NCBI GenBank assembly: GCA_024229515.1
Contig: JAAESI010000030.1
Location: 1 to 64,000 of the forward strand
Reading direction: 5' to 3'
Source: Pseudomonadota bacterium
GTDB lineage: Bacteria > Myxococcota_A > UBA796 > UBA9615
DNA: 64,000 nucleotides
The translations under genes and the position numbers were made by a program. Of the stretch, positions 8,533 to 18,272 are shown piece by piece (the stretch's first letter is position 1; each line of letters starts with the position of its first letter). Below the pieces are notes generated by a model. That model saw only the letters and a list, made by a program, of their open reading frames with translations. It was not told the DNA's origin and did not search any database.

Positions 8533-10574
8533 AACGACTCTCCGATCCCGAAGTGGATGTTCCAGTTGAACGGCTCACGCCACAGGTCCTGGGGGCACTC
8601 GTCGGTGTCCAGGCCGGCGCAGTACAGCGGCTTGATGACCTCGTCGCGGAAGACATCGTCGGTCCACGGCTTGGGGTGGATCGCGAAGTCGAGCCGGATG
8701 CGGCCGATCGACAGGTTGTAGCGAATGCCCCCGCCAACGCTGAACTGGAGTTCTTCGAAGAACTGCTCAGCCGAGGCGATGTCCTCGGGTTCGGCCCAGA
8801 CGCGGCCGAAGTCGGTGAACCCGGCGAGCCAGAGGCCGCCCACGGGGTTGCCCCGGATCTCGACGGAGCCGGTGAAGCCGACCCGGCCCCCCAACGGGAG
8901 GATGCAGTCGACCCGGGTGCAGTCTTTCTCGACGGTGCGGGGGCCGAGGTAGCGGGGCTTCCACCCGCGGACGGAGCCATCCCCGCCGGCGTAGACCGCT
9001 TCGTCGATGGGGATCTGCGTGGTCTCGCCGAACAGGTGGATGTAGGAGCCGGTGAGGCGCCCCGCAGCGACGATGCGAGGGGTCCCCAGCGGCACGTAGC
9101 CGCGGACGTCGCCGACGGTGCGGACGTAGTTGTACTGGCCCGGGGGGAGCGCCGCGTCGACCGTGGCGGAGAAGTAGAAGCCCTTGTTGGGGGCCAGCAG
9201 GTTGTCTCGCAGGTCGAGGATCAACTGCGGCGACAGCATCGTCAGCAGGTAGCCGTCATCGAAGGTCGTGGCGGTCACCTCGGAGGTGTCCACCTGGTCG
9301 AGTCGGTCGTCGTACAACTTGAAGTACAAGACGGAGTAGGTGGCGCTGAGCTTCAACGGACGCCACAGGGACCACACAACGCCGAATTCGCCTTCGGGCT
9401 GCAGGTACTTGTAGCCCCGCTCGACGTCCATCTCGAAGCCGCCGGCGACGAACAGGTCGACGGTTCGCACGGGGAAGTCGGGCCACCGCAGCGACACATC
9501 GAAGTCGAGGACGGGGCCGAAGTCCTCGATCGCCGGGGAGGCGAGCTTCGGCCCGCCCATCAGAAGCATCTTGAAGTGCACCAGGCGACGGAAGCTGTTG
9601 ACGTGCTCCAATTCGGCGCGGCCGGTGATGGCGACGCTGTCGATGGTGAAGCTGACGCCGGCGCCGCCGGTGAACGTGCGGGGCTTGCGCTCCTTGAGGC
9701 TGATCTTGACCGGCACGACCTCGACGCCGTCGGCGTCGGGTTCCAGGTCGGCCTCCATGTCCGGCGACACGGTGACCAGCGCGAAGACGCCCATGTTGTA
9801 GATCGCCTGCTGCGTCTGGGCGACCTTGCGGCCGTCCCAGGGCTCGCCCTCGACGATGCGGATGTGACGCTGCACGTACTTCTCACGAATGGTCGTGAGC
9901 CCTTCGATGCTGATCTCGCCGAACCGCGCCGGGGCGCCACGCTCCACGTCGAACGTCACGTCGACGGTGTGGGTCTCCGGATAGGCGTCCACCCGCGAGG
10001 TGACGCGAGCCCGCGCGTACGCGAGGCTGGCGAGGCGGCCCCGCATGAGCTTCTCGGAGTCCTCGACCGCGTCCATGGTGAAGGTCTCGCCGACCACCAG
10101 GGGGAGGCCGTCGGTGAGCACCTCCATCAGCCCCTCGGGGGCGTTGACGGTGATGTTGGCGACGGCGCTCGGCTCGCCCTCCTCGATCTGGTGGACCACG
10201 CGCACCCGGCTGGCGCTGCCGTCCTTCTTCCGGGTCGCCCGGACCACCACCTGCGACGCGATCACGCGGGCATCGAAGTAGCCGTGCAGCGCGTAGATGT
10301 TCGCGATGCGGGTCTTGTCGTCCTCCCAGGTGTCACCGTCGAGGCGGACCGCTGGGTAGACGAAGTTAAGGACCGGGATCCAGTGCAGCGAATGGGTCTG
10401 GCGCTGACCGAGGTGACCGCGGATCTGCACGGGCTTGAGCGCGCTGGTTCCATCCAGCTGCACGCGGCCGACGATGGGGCGGAGATCGGGCTCCTTGACC
10501 TGCTTGCGTTGGTGCGCGCAGCCGCTCAGGAGCGACAGGACGACGATCAGCAGCAGCGCCGCGCGGGAGCGCAC
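8529..10574 (-). CDS. Omp85 family outer membrane protein (TamA-like) with lipobox
   Basis: This 681-residue protein has POTRA-like domains (about residues 30-300; typical segments are FGEISIEGLTTIREKYVQRH and GEPWDGRKVAQTQQAIYNMG) and a C-terminal Omp85 barrel with GGDGSVRGW (the conserved RGW/RGY loop) and a terminal Phe. Its place directly before tamB makes TamA the likely role. Unusually, the signal peptide ends LLSGC, a good lipobox with Cys19, so the N-terminus may be acylated. The start is GTG, 5 bases after the DUF3467 stop. Confidence 0.85.
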   Translation of the reverse strand: MRSRAALLLIVVLSLLSGCAHQRKQVKEPDLRPIVGRVQLDGTSALKPVQIRGHLGQRQTHSLHWIPVLNFVYPAVRLDGDTWEDDKTRIANIYALHGYFDARVIASQVVVRATRKKDGSASRVRVVHQIEEGEPSAVANITVNAPEGLMEVLTDGLPLVVGETFTMDAVEDSEKLMRGRLASLAYARARVTSRVDAYPETHTVDVTFDVERGAPARFGEISIEGLTTIREKYVQRHIRIVEGEPWDGRKVAQTQQAIYNMGVFALVTVSPDMEADLEPDADGVEVVPVKISLKERKPRTFTGGAGVSFTIDSVAITGRAELEHVNSFRRLVHFKMLLMGGPKLASPAIEDFGPVLDFDVSLRWPDFPVRTVDLFVAGGFEMDVERGYKYLQPEGEFGVVWSLWRPLKLSATYSVLYFKLYDDRLDQVDTSEVTATTFDDGYLLTMLSPQLILDLRDNLLAPNKGFYFSATVDAALPPGQYNYVRTVGDVRGYVPLGTPRIVAAGRLTGSYIHLFGETTQIPIDEAVYAGGDGSVRGWKPRYLGPRTVEKDCTRVDCILPLGGRVGFTGSVEIRGNPVGGLWLAGFTDFGRVWAEPEDIASAEQFFEELQFSVGGGIRYNLSIGRIRLDFAIHPKPWTDDVFRDEVIKPLYCAGLDTDECPQDLWREPFNWNIHFGIGESF

Positions 10575-10579
10575 CGGGA

Positions 10580-10888
10580 TCAGTTGGGGAGCTGGCCCCC
10601 GGGCCCGCCCTTCGCGAACGTGCCGGACGGGATCGGGATGGTCCCGAAACGGGACTCGTAGTCACCGACGCGCTGCTGCAGGAGGCCCAGGAGGGACTTG
10701 GCGTGCTTGGGGCTCAGGATGAGGCGCGCACGCACCTTCCCGACCTGGGACTGGGGGGGCACGTAGGCGAAATCGAGGACGAACTCGGTCTCGTTGCTGC
10801 CCACCACCTGGAAGTTCGAGTAGGCGCCGAGGGCGACCTCGTCATCCATCTTGAGCTGAAGCTGCTTCTTGGTCGGCTGGTCGCTCAA
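10580..10888 (-). CDS. DUF3467 domain protein
   Basis: This 102-residue protein carries the DUF3467 pattern: YSNFQVVGSNETEFVLDFAYVP near residues 23-44, and then LILSPKHAKSLLGLLQQRV. Family members are small cytoplasmic proteins of unknown role. There is no ATG; the TTG at 10888 forms a TTGA overlap with the upstream lipoprotein stop and gives MSDQPTKKQLQ, so I take it as the start. Its presence inside a Tam operon is a clue that it might serve envelope biogenesis; this is inference only. Confidence 0.8.
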   Translation of the reverse strand: MSDQPTKKQLQLKMDDEVALGAYSNFQVVGSNETEFVLDFAYVPPQSQVGKVRARLILSPKHAKSLLGLLQQRVGDYESRFGTIPIPSGTFAKGGPGGQLPN

Positions 10889-11589
10889 TTGCTGACCCCC
10901 AGGAAATTGTCGAGGTCGTCGTTGTGCACGTGCTGCCACGGCGCGGGGGCTTCTTCTTCGCTCTGGAACGGCGGCAGGTCGTACTGCACGAAGCCGGGTC
11001 CGCCGGCGATCCACCAGCTGCCCTCGATCGGGGTGTCGCCGGTGTCGGTGACCACGTCTAGGCGCCAGACGCCGCGGAGCAGTTGGCCGTTGAACTCCAG
11101 CTCCTCGATCTCTTCGGTGGCGGTGGTCGTCCACTCCCGCTCGTTGACGGTGGCGGTCCACTGCTTGGCGTTAGTCACGTTGCTCACTGCAAAGGGGACG
11201 CCGGGATCGCTCAAGTATTCCGTGCCGACGTCGCTCATCGCGCCGTCGGGGTTGGCTTCCCAGCCCTGGAGGTAGAAGCCGTCGGGCTGCTGCGAGAAGT
11301 AGATCTGCAGGTCCCAGCCGGCGCCGTCAGCGGCGTAGTCGTCGAGGATGTCCTGCTCGTTGTCCTGCCAGATGCGGAAGGTGATCCAGTCGTCCCCGTT
11401 GGGGGAGGTGTCCCCGAGGTGGATCCACCGCGCCACGGTGTCGTCCGGGAAGTCGTCGTTGTTGTACTTCCAGTACCAGTCGGAACGCTCGGGGAAGGTG
11501 TCGCCGAGGTCGAGACCGATCGACGGGATCACGGGTCCTGCGCAGCCGGCGAGGACGAGTGAGGCAATGGCTGTGGCTACAAATCGCAC
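10885..11589 (-). CDS. Lipoprotein of unknown function
   Basis: This 234-residue protein starts with GTG (MRFVATAIASLVLAGC, lipobox LAGC, Cys16). The mature part is Trp/Asp/Tyr-rich (SDWYWKYNNDDFPDD) and probably beta-structured. I recognise no family. It is the first gene of the six-gene minus-strand operon that continues with DUF3467, TamA, TamB, a small membrane protein and DUF4388, so it may work with the Tam system. Its start is only 47 bases from the divergent glpK. Confidence 0.75.
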   Translation of the reverse strand: MRFVATAIASLVLAGCAGPVIPSIGLDLGDTFPERSDWYWKYNNDDFPDDTVARWIHLGDTSPNGDDWITFRIWQDNEQDILDDYAADGAGWDLQIYFSQQPDGFYLQGWEANPDGAMSDVGTEYLSDPGVPFAVSNVTNAKQWTATVNEREWTTTATEEIEELEFNGQLLRGVWRLDVVTDTGDTPIEGSWWIAGGPGFVQYDLPPFQSEEEAPAPWQHVHNDDLDNFLGVSN

Positions 11590-11636
11590 GGCGCGAAGGT
11601 ACCACGGTATCCTCCGCGCCCCTTTCGGAGAGAACC

Positions 11637-13115
<1,479 letters not shown>

Positions 13116-13118
13116 ACG

Positions 13119-13748
13119 ATGGATCAGGCGCACAAGATTCGCTGGGCGGTGACGATCGTGCTCGGCATCGTCGTCGCGCTGGTGACGGCCAAGATCCTCC
13201 GCCAGCCGCAGGAGCTGCCCGCTCCCTCGGCCCCCGCGGCGGACGCGGCCCCGGCGGAGCCTCAGAAGTTGACGCTGGACCGACAGACCCCGCGGGGGCC
13301 GTCGTTGAAGCCGCCGCCCAAGGCCACCGGCATTCCCCCCGACGAGGCCGGGGCCGACGCCGAAGCCGACGCCGAAGAGGACGCCGAGGCCCAGCTCCAG
13401 GCGAGCCTCAACCGCGCGCCGTACCTCATCGACGCACCCGACTCGGCCACGGCGGAGGCCCGCGCGCAGCCGCGAATGTCGGAGGTCGGCCCGGACGACG
13501 TGCGCTACGACTCGGTGGTGGAGGCGCAGCAGTTGTTCGCGCCGTTCGAGGACACCCTCATGGAGACGGACCCGCTGACCCCGGAGGCGTGGAAGGCGGC
13601 GCTGGAGACCCACCGCGAGCGCAACGGCGGGGTGATGAAGCGCGCCGACTTCCTGCGCCAGAGCGGCTACGCCGACGAGGGCGGCGAGATGATGGTCGAG
13701 TGGAGCCGGCTGTACGGCGTCTACCAGGCCAAGGCCTACGGTCGCTGA
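13119..13748 (+). CDS. Single-pass membrane-anchored protein of unknown function
   Basis: This 209-residue protein has a short cytoplasmic N-terminus, one transmembrane helix (about residues 9-25, WAVTIVLGIVVALVTAKIL), a Pro/Ala-rich and then acidic linker, and a helical C-terminal domain (about 130-209). It begins 3 bases after the glpK stop and is probably cotranscribed. I recognise no family. Confidence 0.65.
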   Translation: MDQAHKIRWAVTIVLGIVVALVTAKILRQPQELPAPSAPAADAAPAEPQKLTLDRQTPRGPSLKPPPKATGIPPDEAGADAEADAEEDAEAQLQASLNRAPYLIDAPDSATAEARAQPRMSEVGPDDVRYDSVVEAQQLFAPFEDTLMETDPLTPEAWKAALETHRERNGGVMKRADFLRQSGYADEGGEMMVEWSRLYGVYQAKAYGR

Positions 13749-14909
13749 ATGAGGAGCGGGGGCGCTGGCTCCGGGTCAGGCATGGACTGGCTCCCTTCCC
13801 ACACCCACCTGCTCGCCACGGTCGGCTCGCGCGGCTACGGCATCCACAAAGCCGGCTCGGACGTCGACCTCAAGGGCGTGGCGATCCCGCCCCGGGCGTA
13901 CTTCCTGGGCTTCCTCAAGGTCTTCGAGTAGGCGGACCGGACCGGCCACTTCGAGGCGTTCCGGCCGCTGCTGACCCCCGATGAGACGGTCGCGGCGGCG
14001 GAGACGAAGCTGGAAGGCTCGATCTACGGCCTCCGCAAGTTCATGAAGCTGGCGGCCGACTGCAACCCGAACATCCTCGACGTCCTCTTCTGCCGTGACG
14101 CGGAGGTGCGCGTCTGCACGCCCATCGGGCAGCGGCTGCGGGCCGAGCGCGGCCGGTTCCTGTCGCAGAAGTGCAAGCACACGTTCTCGGGCTACGCGAT
14201 GTCGCAGCTGCGGCGCATCAAGGGGCACCGGGCGTGGCTGCTGTCCCCGCCCAAGGCGGCGCCGACGCGGGCGGAGTTCGACCTCCCCGAGCGCACGCTG
14301 ATCCCGGCGGATCAGCGGGACGCCGCGATGTCCCTGGTGAAGCGGAAGCTGGAGGAGTGGCAGCTCGATCTGGACGGCCTCGACAAGGCCAGCAAGATCG
14401 AGCTGAACGGCCGCATCGAGGAGGTGCTGGTCGAACTCCAGATCGCCACGGACGAGGCCCGGTTCAAGGTCGCCGCCCGCTCGGTGGGGCTGGACGGCAA
14501 CTTCATCGCGCTGTTGGACCGCGAGCGTCGGTACCGCTCCGCGGCCACGTACTGGAAGCAGTACCAGCGGTGGAAGACGAACCGGAACCCGGCCCGCGCC
14601 GAGCTGGAGGAGAAGTACGGCTACGACGCCATGCACGCCGGCCACCTCGTGCGGCTGCTCCGCATGGGTCGGGAGATCCTGACCACGGGCGAGGTCCACA
14701 TCTGGCGGGGGGACCTGGACGCTGAGGAGATCGTCGCCATCCGCAACGGCGCGTGGTCCTACGACGAGCTCATCGCGTGGGCCGAGGAGCAGGATGCGGC
14801 CCTGACCGAGATCTACGACGGGCGCGGCAGCCCGCTGCCGAAGTCGCCCGATCGCACCGGGCTGGACCAGCTCTGCAGCGAGCTGGTCGAGGCCAGCGGA
14901 GTGCTCTGA
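13749..14909 (+). pseudogene. Nucleotidyltransferase (RlaP-like), interrupted by an in-frame TAG
   Basis: The frame encodes a DNA polymerase beta superfamily nucleotidyltransferase of the RlaP/PF10127 type: VGSRGYGIHKAGSDVDLKG carries the GSR...SDxD motif that binds metal and nucleotide, followed by SIYGLRKFMKLAADCNPNILD, typical of the family. A TAG at 13929-13931 interrupts it after LGFLKVFE; reading continues in the same frame to 14909 with full coding quality. A CAG-to-TAG change is the simplest explanation. Several intact neighbours end in TAG, so TAG is an ordinary stop here. The downstream piece has an ATG at 14043 and could make a fragment lacking the active site. The start may be 13749 or 13782. 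Confidence 0.75.
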
Positions 14910-14946
14910 TTCGCGATCGGCGGCGGTCTCTCATAAGGTCGCCGCC

Positions 14947-16869
14947 ATGTCGGACGCACCCAACCCGGATCCTCGCGGCGGCCTCGCCGAACTCACCGTC
15001 AAGGCCGTCATCCTCGGCCTGCTTCTGTCGATCGTCCTCAGCGCGGCGAACGCCTACCTGGGGCTGAAGGTCGGCCTGACCGTGTCGGCGTCGATCCCGG
15101 CGGCGGTGATGTCGATGGGGATCCTGTCGCTCTTCCGCAACCACAACATCCTCGAGAACAACCTCGTGCAGACGGCGGCGTCGGCGGGCGAGTCGCTGGC
15201 GGCGGGCGTGATCTTCACGATCCCGGCACTGGTGATGATCGGCCACTGGGAGACGTTCTCGTACACCCAGGTGACGATGATCGCGGGCCTCGGCGGCCTG
15301 CTCGGCGTGATGTTCACGGTGCCCTTGCGGCGCGCGCTGATCGTGCCTGGAGAGCTGAAGTTCCCGGAGGGCGTCGCCACCGCGGCGGTGCTCGAGACGG
15401 GCGAGAAGGCTGGCTCCGGGGGCCTCAAGATCATCGCCGCAGGTGCCCTCGGCGGCGCCCTGTTCAAGCTCGGCCAGGCCGGCCTGGGACTCTGGACGTC
15501 CACCACGGAGATCGCCGGGCGGGTCGCCGGATCGCTGGGCTACTTCGGCTCCGACCTGAGCCCCGCGCTCCTGTCCGTCGGCTACATCGTGCGGCTGAAC
15601 ATCGCCGCCCTGGTCTTCATCGGGGGCGCCATCTCCTGGTACGTCGCGATCCCGATCTACTACTCGGGCCACGTCGCCGACTACGCAGACATGGAGGCGG
15701 CGGATGCGGCCTGGACGATCTGGACCACGAAGATCCGGTACCTGGGTGTGGGTGCGATGGTCGTGGGCGGACTGTGGGCGCTGATCTCGCTGCGCAAGCC
15801 TCTGATCGACGGCATCAAGCAGGGCATCGCGGCAGTGAAGGCGTCCGGCGACGGCGCCGAGGTCGATCGGCGGGACCGCGAGCTCCCCATGAACTACGTG
15901 CTCATGGCCATCATCGCCGGCATCGTGCCGCTGTTCCTGCTGTACCAGTCGGTGACGGGCGACCTCGTCATCGGCGGTTCGATGGCCCTGGTGATGCTGG
16001 TCGCGGGCTTCCTCTTCTCGGCCGTGGCCGGGTACATGGCTGGACTCGTCGGAAGCTCCAACAACCCGATCTCGGGCGTGACCATCGCGACCATCTTGTT
16101 CGCGAGCCTGCTCCTGTACGCGCTCATGGGCAGCGAAGCGGGCGTGGAGGGAGCGGCCAGCGCGATCCTCATCGGCGCCGTCGTCTGCTGCGCCGCGGCC
16201 ATCGCGGGCGACAACATGCAGGACCTCAAGGCGGGCCACATCCTGGGCGCGACGCCGTGGAAGCAGCAGGTCATGCAGATCATCGGCGTGGTCGCCGCGG
16301 CGGTCGTCATCGCCCCGGTGCTGACGTTGCTGCACAAGGCCTACGGCTTCGTCGGCGCCTCCACCGCGGAGCACACCGAGCCGCTGGCGGCTCCCCAGGC
16401 GGGGCTGATGGCCTCGGTCGCGGACGGCGTGTTCAAGCAGAACCTGCCGTGGGCGTTCATCTGGATCGGCATGGGCATCGCCGTCGTCGTCATCGTCGTC
16501 GACGAGATCCTGAAGGCGAAGGGCAGCGAGTGGCGCACCCCGGTCCTGGCCGTCGCGGTCGGCATCTACCTCCCGTTCGAGCTGGCCGTGCCGATCCTGC
16601 TAGGCGGCCTCATCGCCCACTTCGCCGACAAGGCCACGAACAACGACGAGGAAGCGGGCCACAAGGGCTTGCTCGTCGCCTCGGGGCTCATCACGGGCGA
16701 AGCGCTCGTCGGCATCAGCCTCGCCATCCCGATCGCCATCGCGGGCAAGTCGGACGTACTCAACGTCATTGAGGAGCCGCTGGGCGCGTGGCCGGGCGTC
16801 CTCCTCCTCACCGTCGTCGCCTGGTTCCTGTGGAAGGCCGCCTCGACGCCGTCGCGGAGCGCCTCGTGA
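14947..16869 (+). CDS. OPT family oligopeptide transporter
   Basis: This 640-residue integral membrane protein has more than a dozen hydrophobic segments. The opening ELTVKAVILGLLLSIVLSAA, followed by NAYLGLKVGLTVSASIPAAV, then HNILENNLVQTAASAGESLA and FPEGVATAAVLE, are hallmark sequences of the bacterial OPT (TIGR00733-like) family, which imports oligopeptides or metal chelates by proton symport. The substrate cannot be told from sequence. The ATG at 14947 follows AAGG and precedes the canonical N-terminus. The next gene overlaps its stop by four bases. Confidence 0.9.
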   Translation: MSDAPNPDPRGGLAELTVKAVILGLLLSIVLSAANAYLGLKVGLTVSASIPAAVMSMGILSLFRNHNILENNLVQTAASAGESLAAGVIFTIPALVMIGHWETFSYTQVTMIAGLGGLLGVMFTVPLRRALIVPGELKFPEGVATAAVLETGEKAGSGGLKIIAAGALGGALFKLGQAGLGLWTSTTEIAGRVAGSLGYFGSDLSPALLSVGYIVRLNIAALVFIGGAISWYVAIPIYYSGHVADYADMEAADAAWTIWTTKIRYLGVGAMVVGGLWALISLRKPLIDGIKQGIAAVKASGDGAEVDRRDRELPMNYVLMAIIAGIVPLFLLYQSVTGDLVIGGSMALVMLVAGFLFSAVAGYMAGLVGSSNNPISGVTIATILFASLLLYALMGSEAGVEGAASAILIGAVVCCAAAIAGDNMQDLKAGHILGATPWKQQVMQIIGVVAAAVVIAPVLTLLHKAYGFVGASTAEHTEPLAAPQAGLMASVADGVFKQNLPWAFIWIGMGIAVVVIVVDEILKAKGSEWRTPVLAVAVGIYLPFELAVPILLGGLIAHFADKATNNDEEAGHKGLLVASGLITGEALVGISLAIPIAIAGKSDVLNVIEEPLGAWPGVLLLTVVAWFLWKAASTPSRSAS

Positions 16870-17510
16870 GCGGCTCCCTCGCAGCCGCCGCCGCCGCCGG
16901 AGCGGTGCTGAGTGATCCCACGCAGCTCCTGACGGAGTTGGCGCGGGCGCGGGAGTTGCTGGAGCACCTCAAGAAGATGGTGACGCCGCCCCGGCTGCCC
17001 TTCGCGTTGCTGCACGAACTCTACTTGGAGGTGAAGTTCAACCTCGCGGTGTTGGACACGCTCCCCACGAAGGAGCTGGCGCGGGAGCGGACCGAGGCTC
17101 TGGGCAGGGACCCGACCCTCCAGCTGGCGGGGCTCCTGCGGACGGATGCGCTGTCGACGCTCGTGCGCTCGGATCTGGAGTTCCAGCACGCCCTCGAAGA
17201 GGCGCAGGACGGGGTAGCCGTCTGGGAGAAGCTCCTGACCACGCCGAGCGCGCAACGCGAGGCCAGGTGGGAGCGTCTCGCGGACTCGGAGGACGCCAAC
17301 CTGTTGGGGATCTGCACCACCGTGCTGCTCAAGATTCAGGTAACCCACACGCTCGCGGCCACCCCGTCGGAGGCGACCCGCGGGGTCGACGGCTGGAGGC
17401 GGCTGCGGAACGTCCGGTGGCTGCTGCTGTTCCTGCTGCGGCACCTCAAGGTGATCGTCCCCGAGAAGGAGCGCCCCTTCGTGCTCGGAGTCGCGCCCGC
17501 GCTGCCCTGA
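16866..17510 (+). CDS. Helical protein of unknown function, coupled to OPT transporter
   Basis: This 214-residue, mostly helical, Leu-rich protein has no signal peptide. The GTG at 16866 overlaps the OPT stop as GTGA and gives MSGSLAAAAAAGAVLSD; the longer open frame from 16788 lies within the transporter gene. A hydrophobic patch WLLLFLLRHLKVIV near the C-terminus may be amphipathic. I recognise no family. Coupling to the transporter suggests a shared function. Confidence 0.6.
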   Translation: MSGSLAAAAAAGAVLSDPTQLLTELARARELLEHLKKMVTPPRLPFALLHELYLEVKFNLAVLDTLPTKELARERTEALGRDPTLQLAGLLRTDALSTLVRSDLEFQHALEEAQDGVAVWEKLLTTPSAQREARWERLADSEDANLLGICTTVLLKIQVTHTLAATPSEATRGVDGWRRLRNVRWLLLFLLRHLKVIVPEKERPFVLGVAPALP

Positions 17511-17515
17511 TCCGG

Positions 17516-17929
17516 TCAGGTCGCGATGAGGTGCGCGTTCTCGGCGATCTGGAAGAAGCTGGCGTGGCCCAGGAGCCCGTCGAACGGCTCGAGCTTGTCG
17601 GCGTCCAGGTGCAGCAGCTTCACCGACGTGGTGCAGGCGTACAGCTTGATGCGCTCGGCCCCCAGCTCGCGGGCCTCCTCGAAGAGCTCGTCCAGGTCGG
17701 GGATGCGGCCGGCGTCGATGCCCTTGCGGTAGCGCTCGGCAACCTCGGGCGTCTTGATGGTGACCTCGGCCTCGCCCATCGTCTCGTGGCAGAAGCGCCA
17801 GAGCACGCCGTAGGTCATGTAGACGTGGGCTTCCCAGTCCATGGAGGCGGCCGTGCTGACGAGCCCGACCATGGTGTGGAGCTGCTCGTAGCTGTCGCCC
17901 TTGGCGTAGATGGCGAGCTTCTTAGGCAT
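17516..17929 (-). CDS. DsrE/DsrF-like protein
   Basis: This 137-residue protein has the DsrE-like flavodoxin-type fold pattern: MPKKLAIYAKGDSYEQLHT, then a central helix-rich part (ASMDWEAHVYMTYGVLWRF) and the late strand AERIKLYACTTSVKLL with Cys near residue 100. DsrE-like proteins act in sulfur transfer or as peroxiredoxin-family accessory proteins. It overlaps the iscX stop by 8 bases and is cotranscribed with it, which supports a role in sulfur or Fe-S handling; whether the single Cys carries sulfur is inference. Confidence 0.8.
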   Translation of the reverse strand: MPKKLAIYAKGDSYEQLHTMVGLVSTAASMDWEAHVYMTYGVLWRFCHETMGEAEVTIKTPEVAERYRKGIDAGRIPDLDELFEEARELGAERIKLYACTTSVKLLHLDADKLEPFDGLLGHASFFQIAENAHLIAT

Positions 17930-18134
17930 TGTCGACCTTCCACTCCTCGTACCAGACCATCTGGATGGCCTCGAGGTGCTTTTCGCTGCTGCCCTTGGGG
18001 TCGTCGTCGAAGCCTTCGAGCTCCGTCACCCACTTGTGCAATTGCACGAAGCCAACGCTCAGCGGATCGACGTCTTCGTGCTCTTCGTACAGCGTTTCGC
18101 CGATGAGGCGGGGGTCGGCCCAGGTCAGTTTCAT
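17922..18134 (-). CDS. iscX: IscX, Fe-S cluster assembly regulator
   Basis: This 70-residue acidic protein matches the IscX/YfhJ family along its whole length: LTWADPRLIGETLYEEHEDV, then VGFVQLHKWV, the invariant FDDDP at residues 42-46, and SEKHLEAIQMVWYEEW. IscX binds IscS and iron and tunes cluster assembly. In most proteobacteria it is the last gene of the isc operon, but here about 4.5 kb of other genes separate it from fdx, on the same strand. It is followed by a DsrE-like gene. Confidence 0.93.
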   Translation of the reverse strand: MKLTWADPRLIGETLYEEHEDVDPLSVGFVQLHKWVTELEGFDDDPKGSSEKHLEAIQMVWYEEWKVDNA

Positions 18135-18272
18135 GGCGCGCAGGGTAGTGCCCAGCGACGGCGCGTCAAGCAGCCCAATATGTCAAGAGAATGTAAAGCA
18201 ATGGGACTGGGATGAGCTTCCTTCCGGCGGGCGGATCAGAGGGGCCCAGGTCGGGCCTCCGGGAGGTTCGCC

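Noticed and set aside
5098-8721. A 1,207-codon open frame on the plus strand opposite tamB, and similar long frames opposite most genes
   Set aside because: They are GC-rich shadow frames: Arg/Gly/Pro/His-rich, without family motifs, and they overlap clear genes on the other strand.
18181-18186. TTGACA on the minus strand as a -35 box for iscX
   Set aside because: No acceptable -10 box at 15-19 bases; left unannotated.
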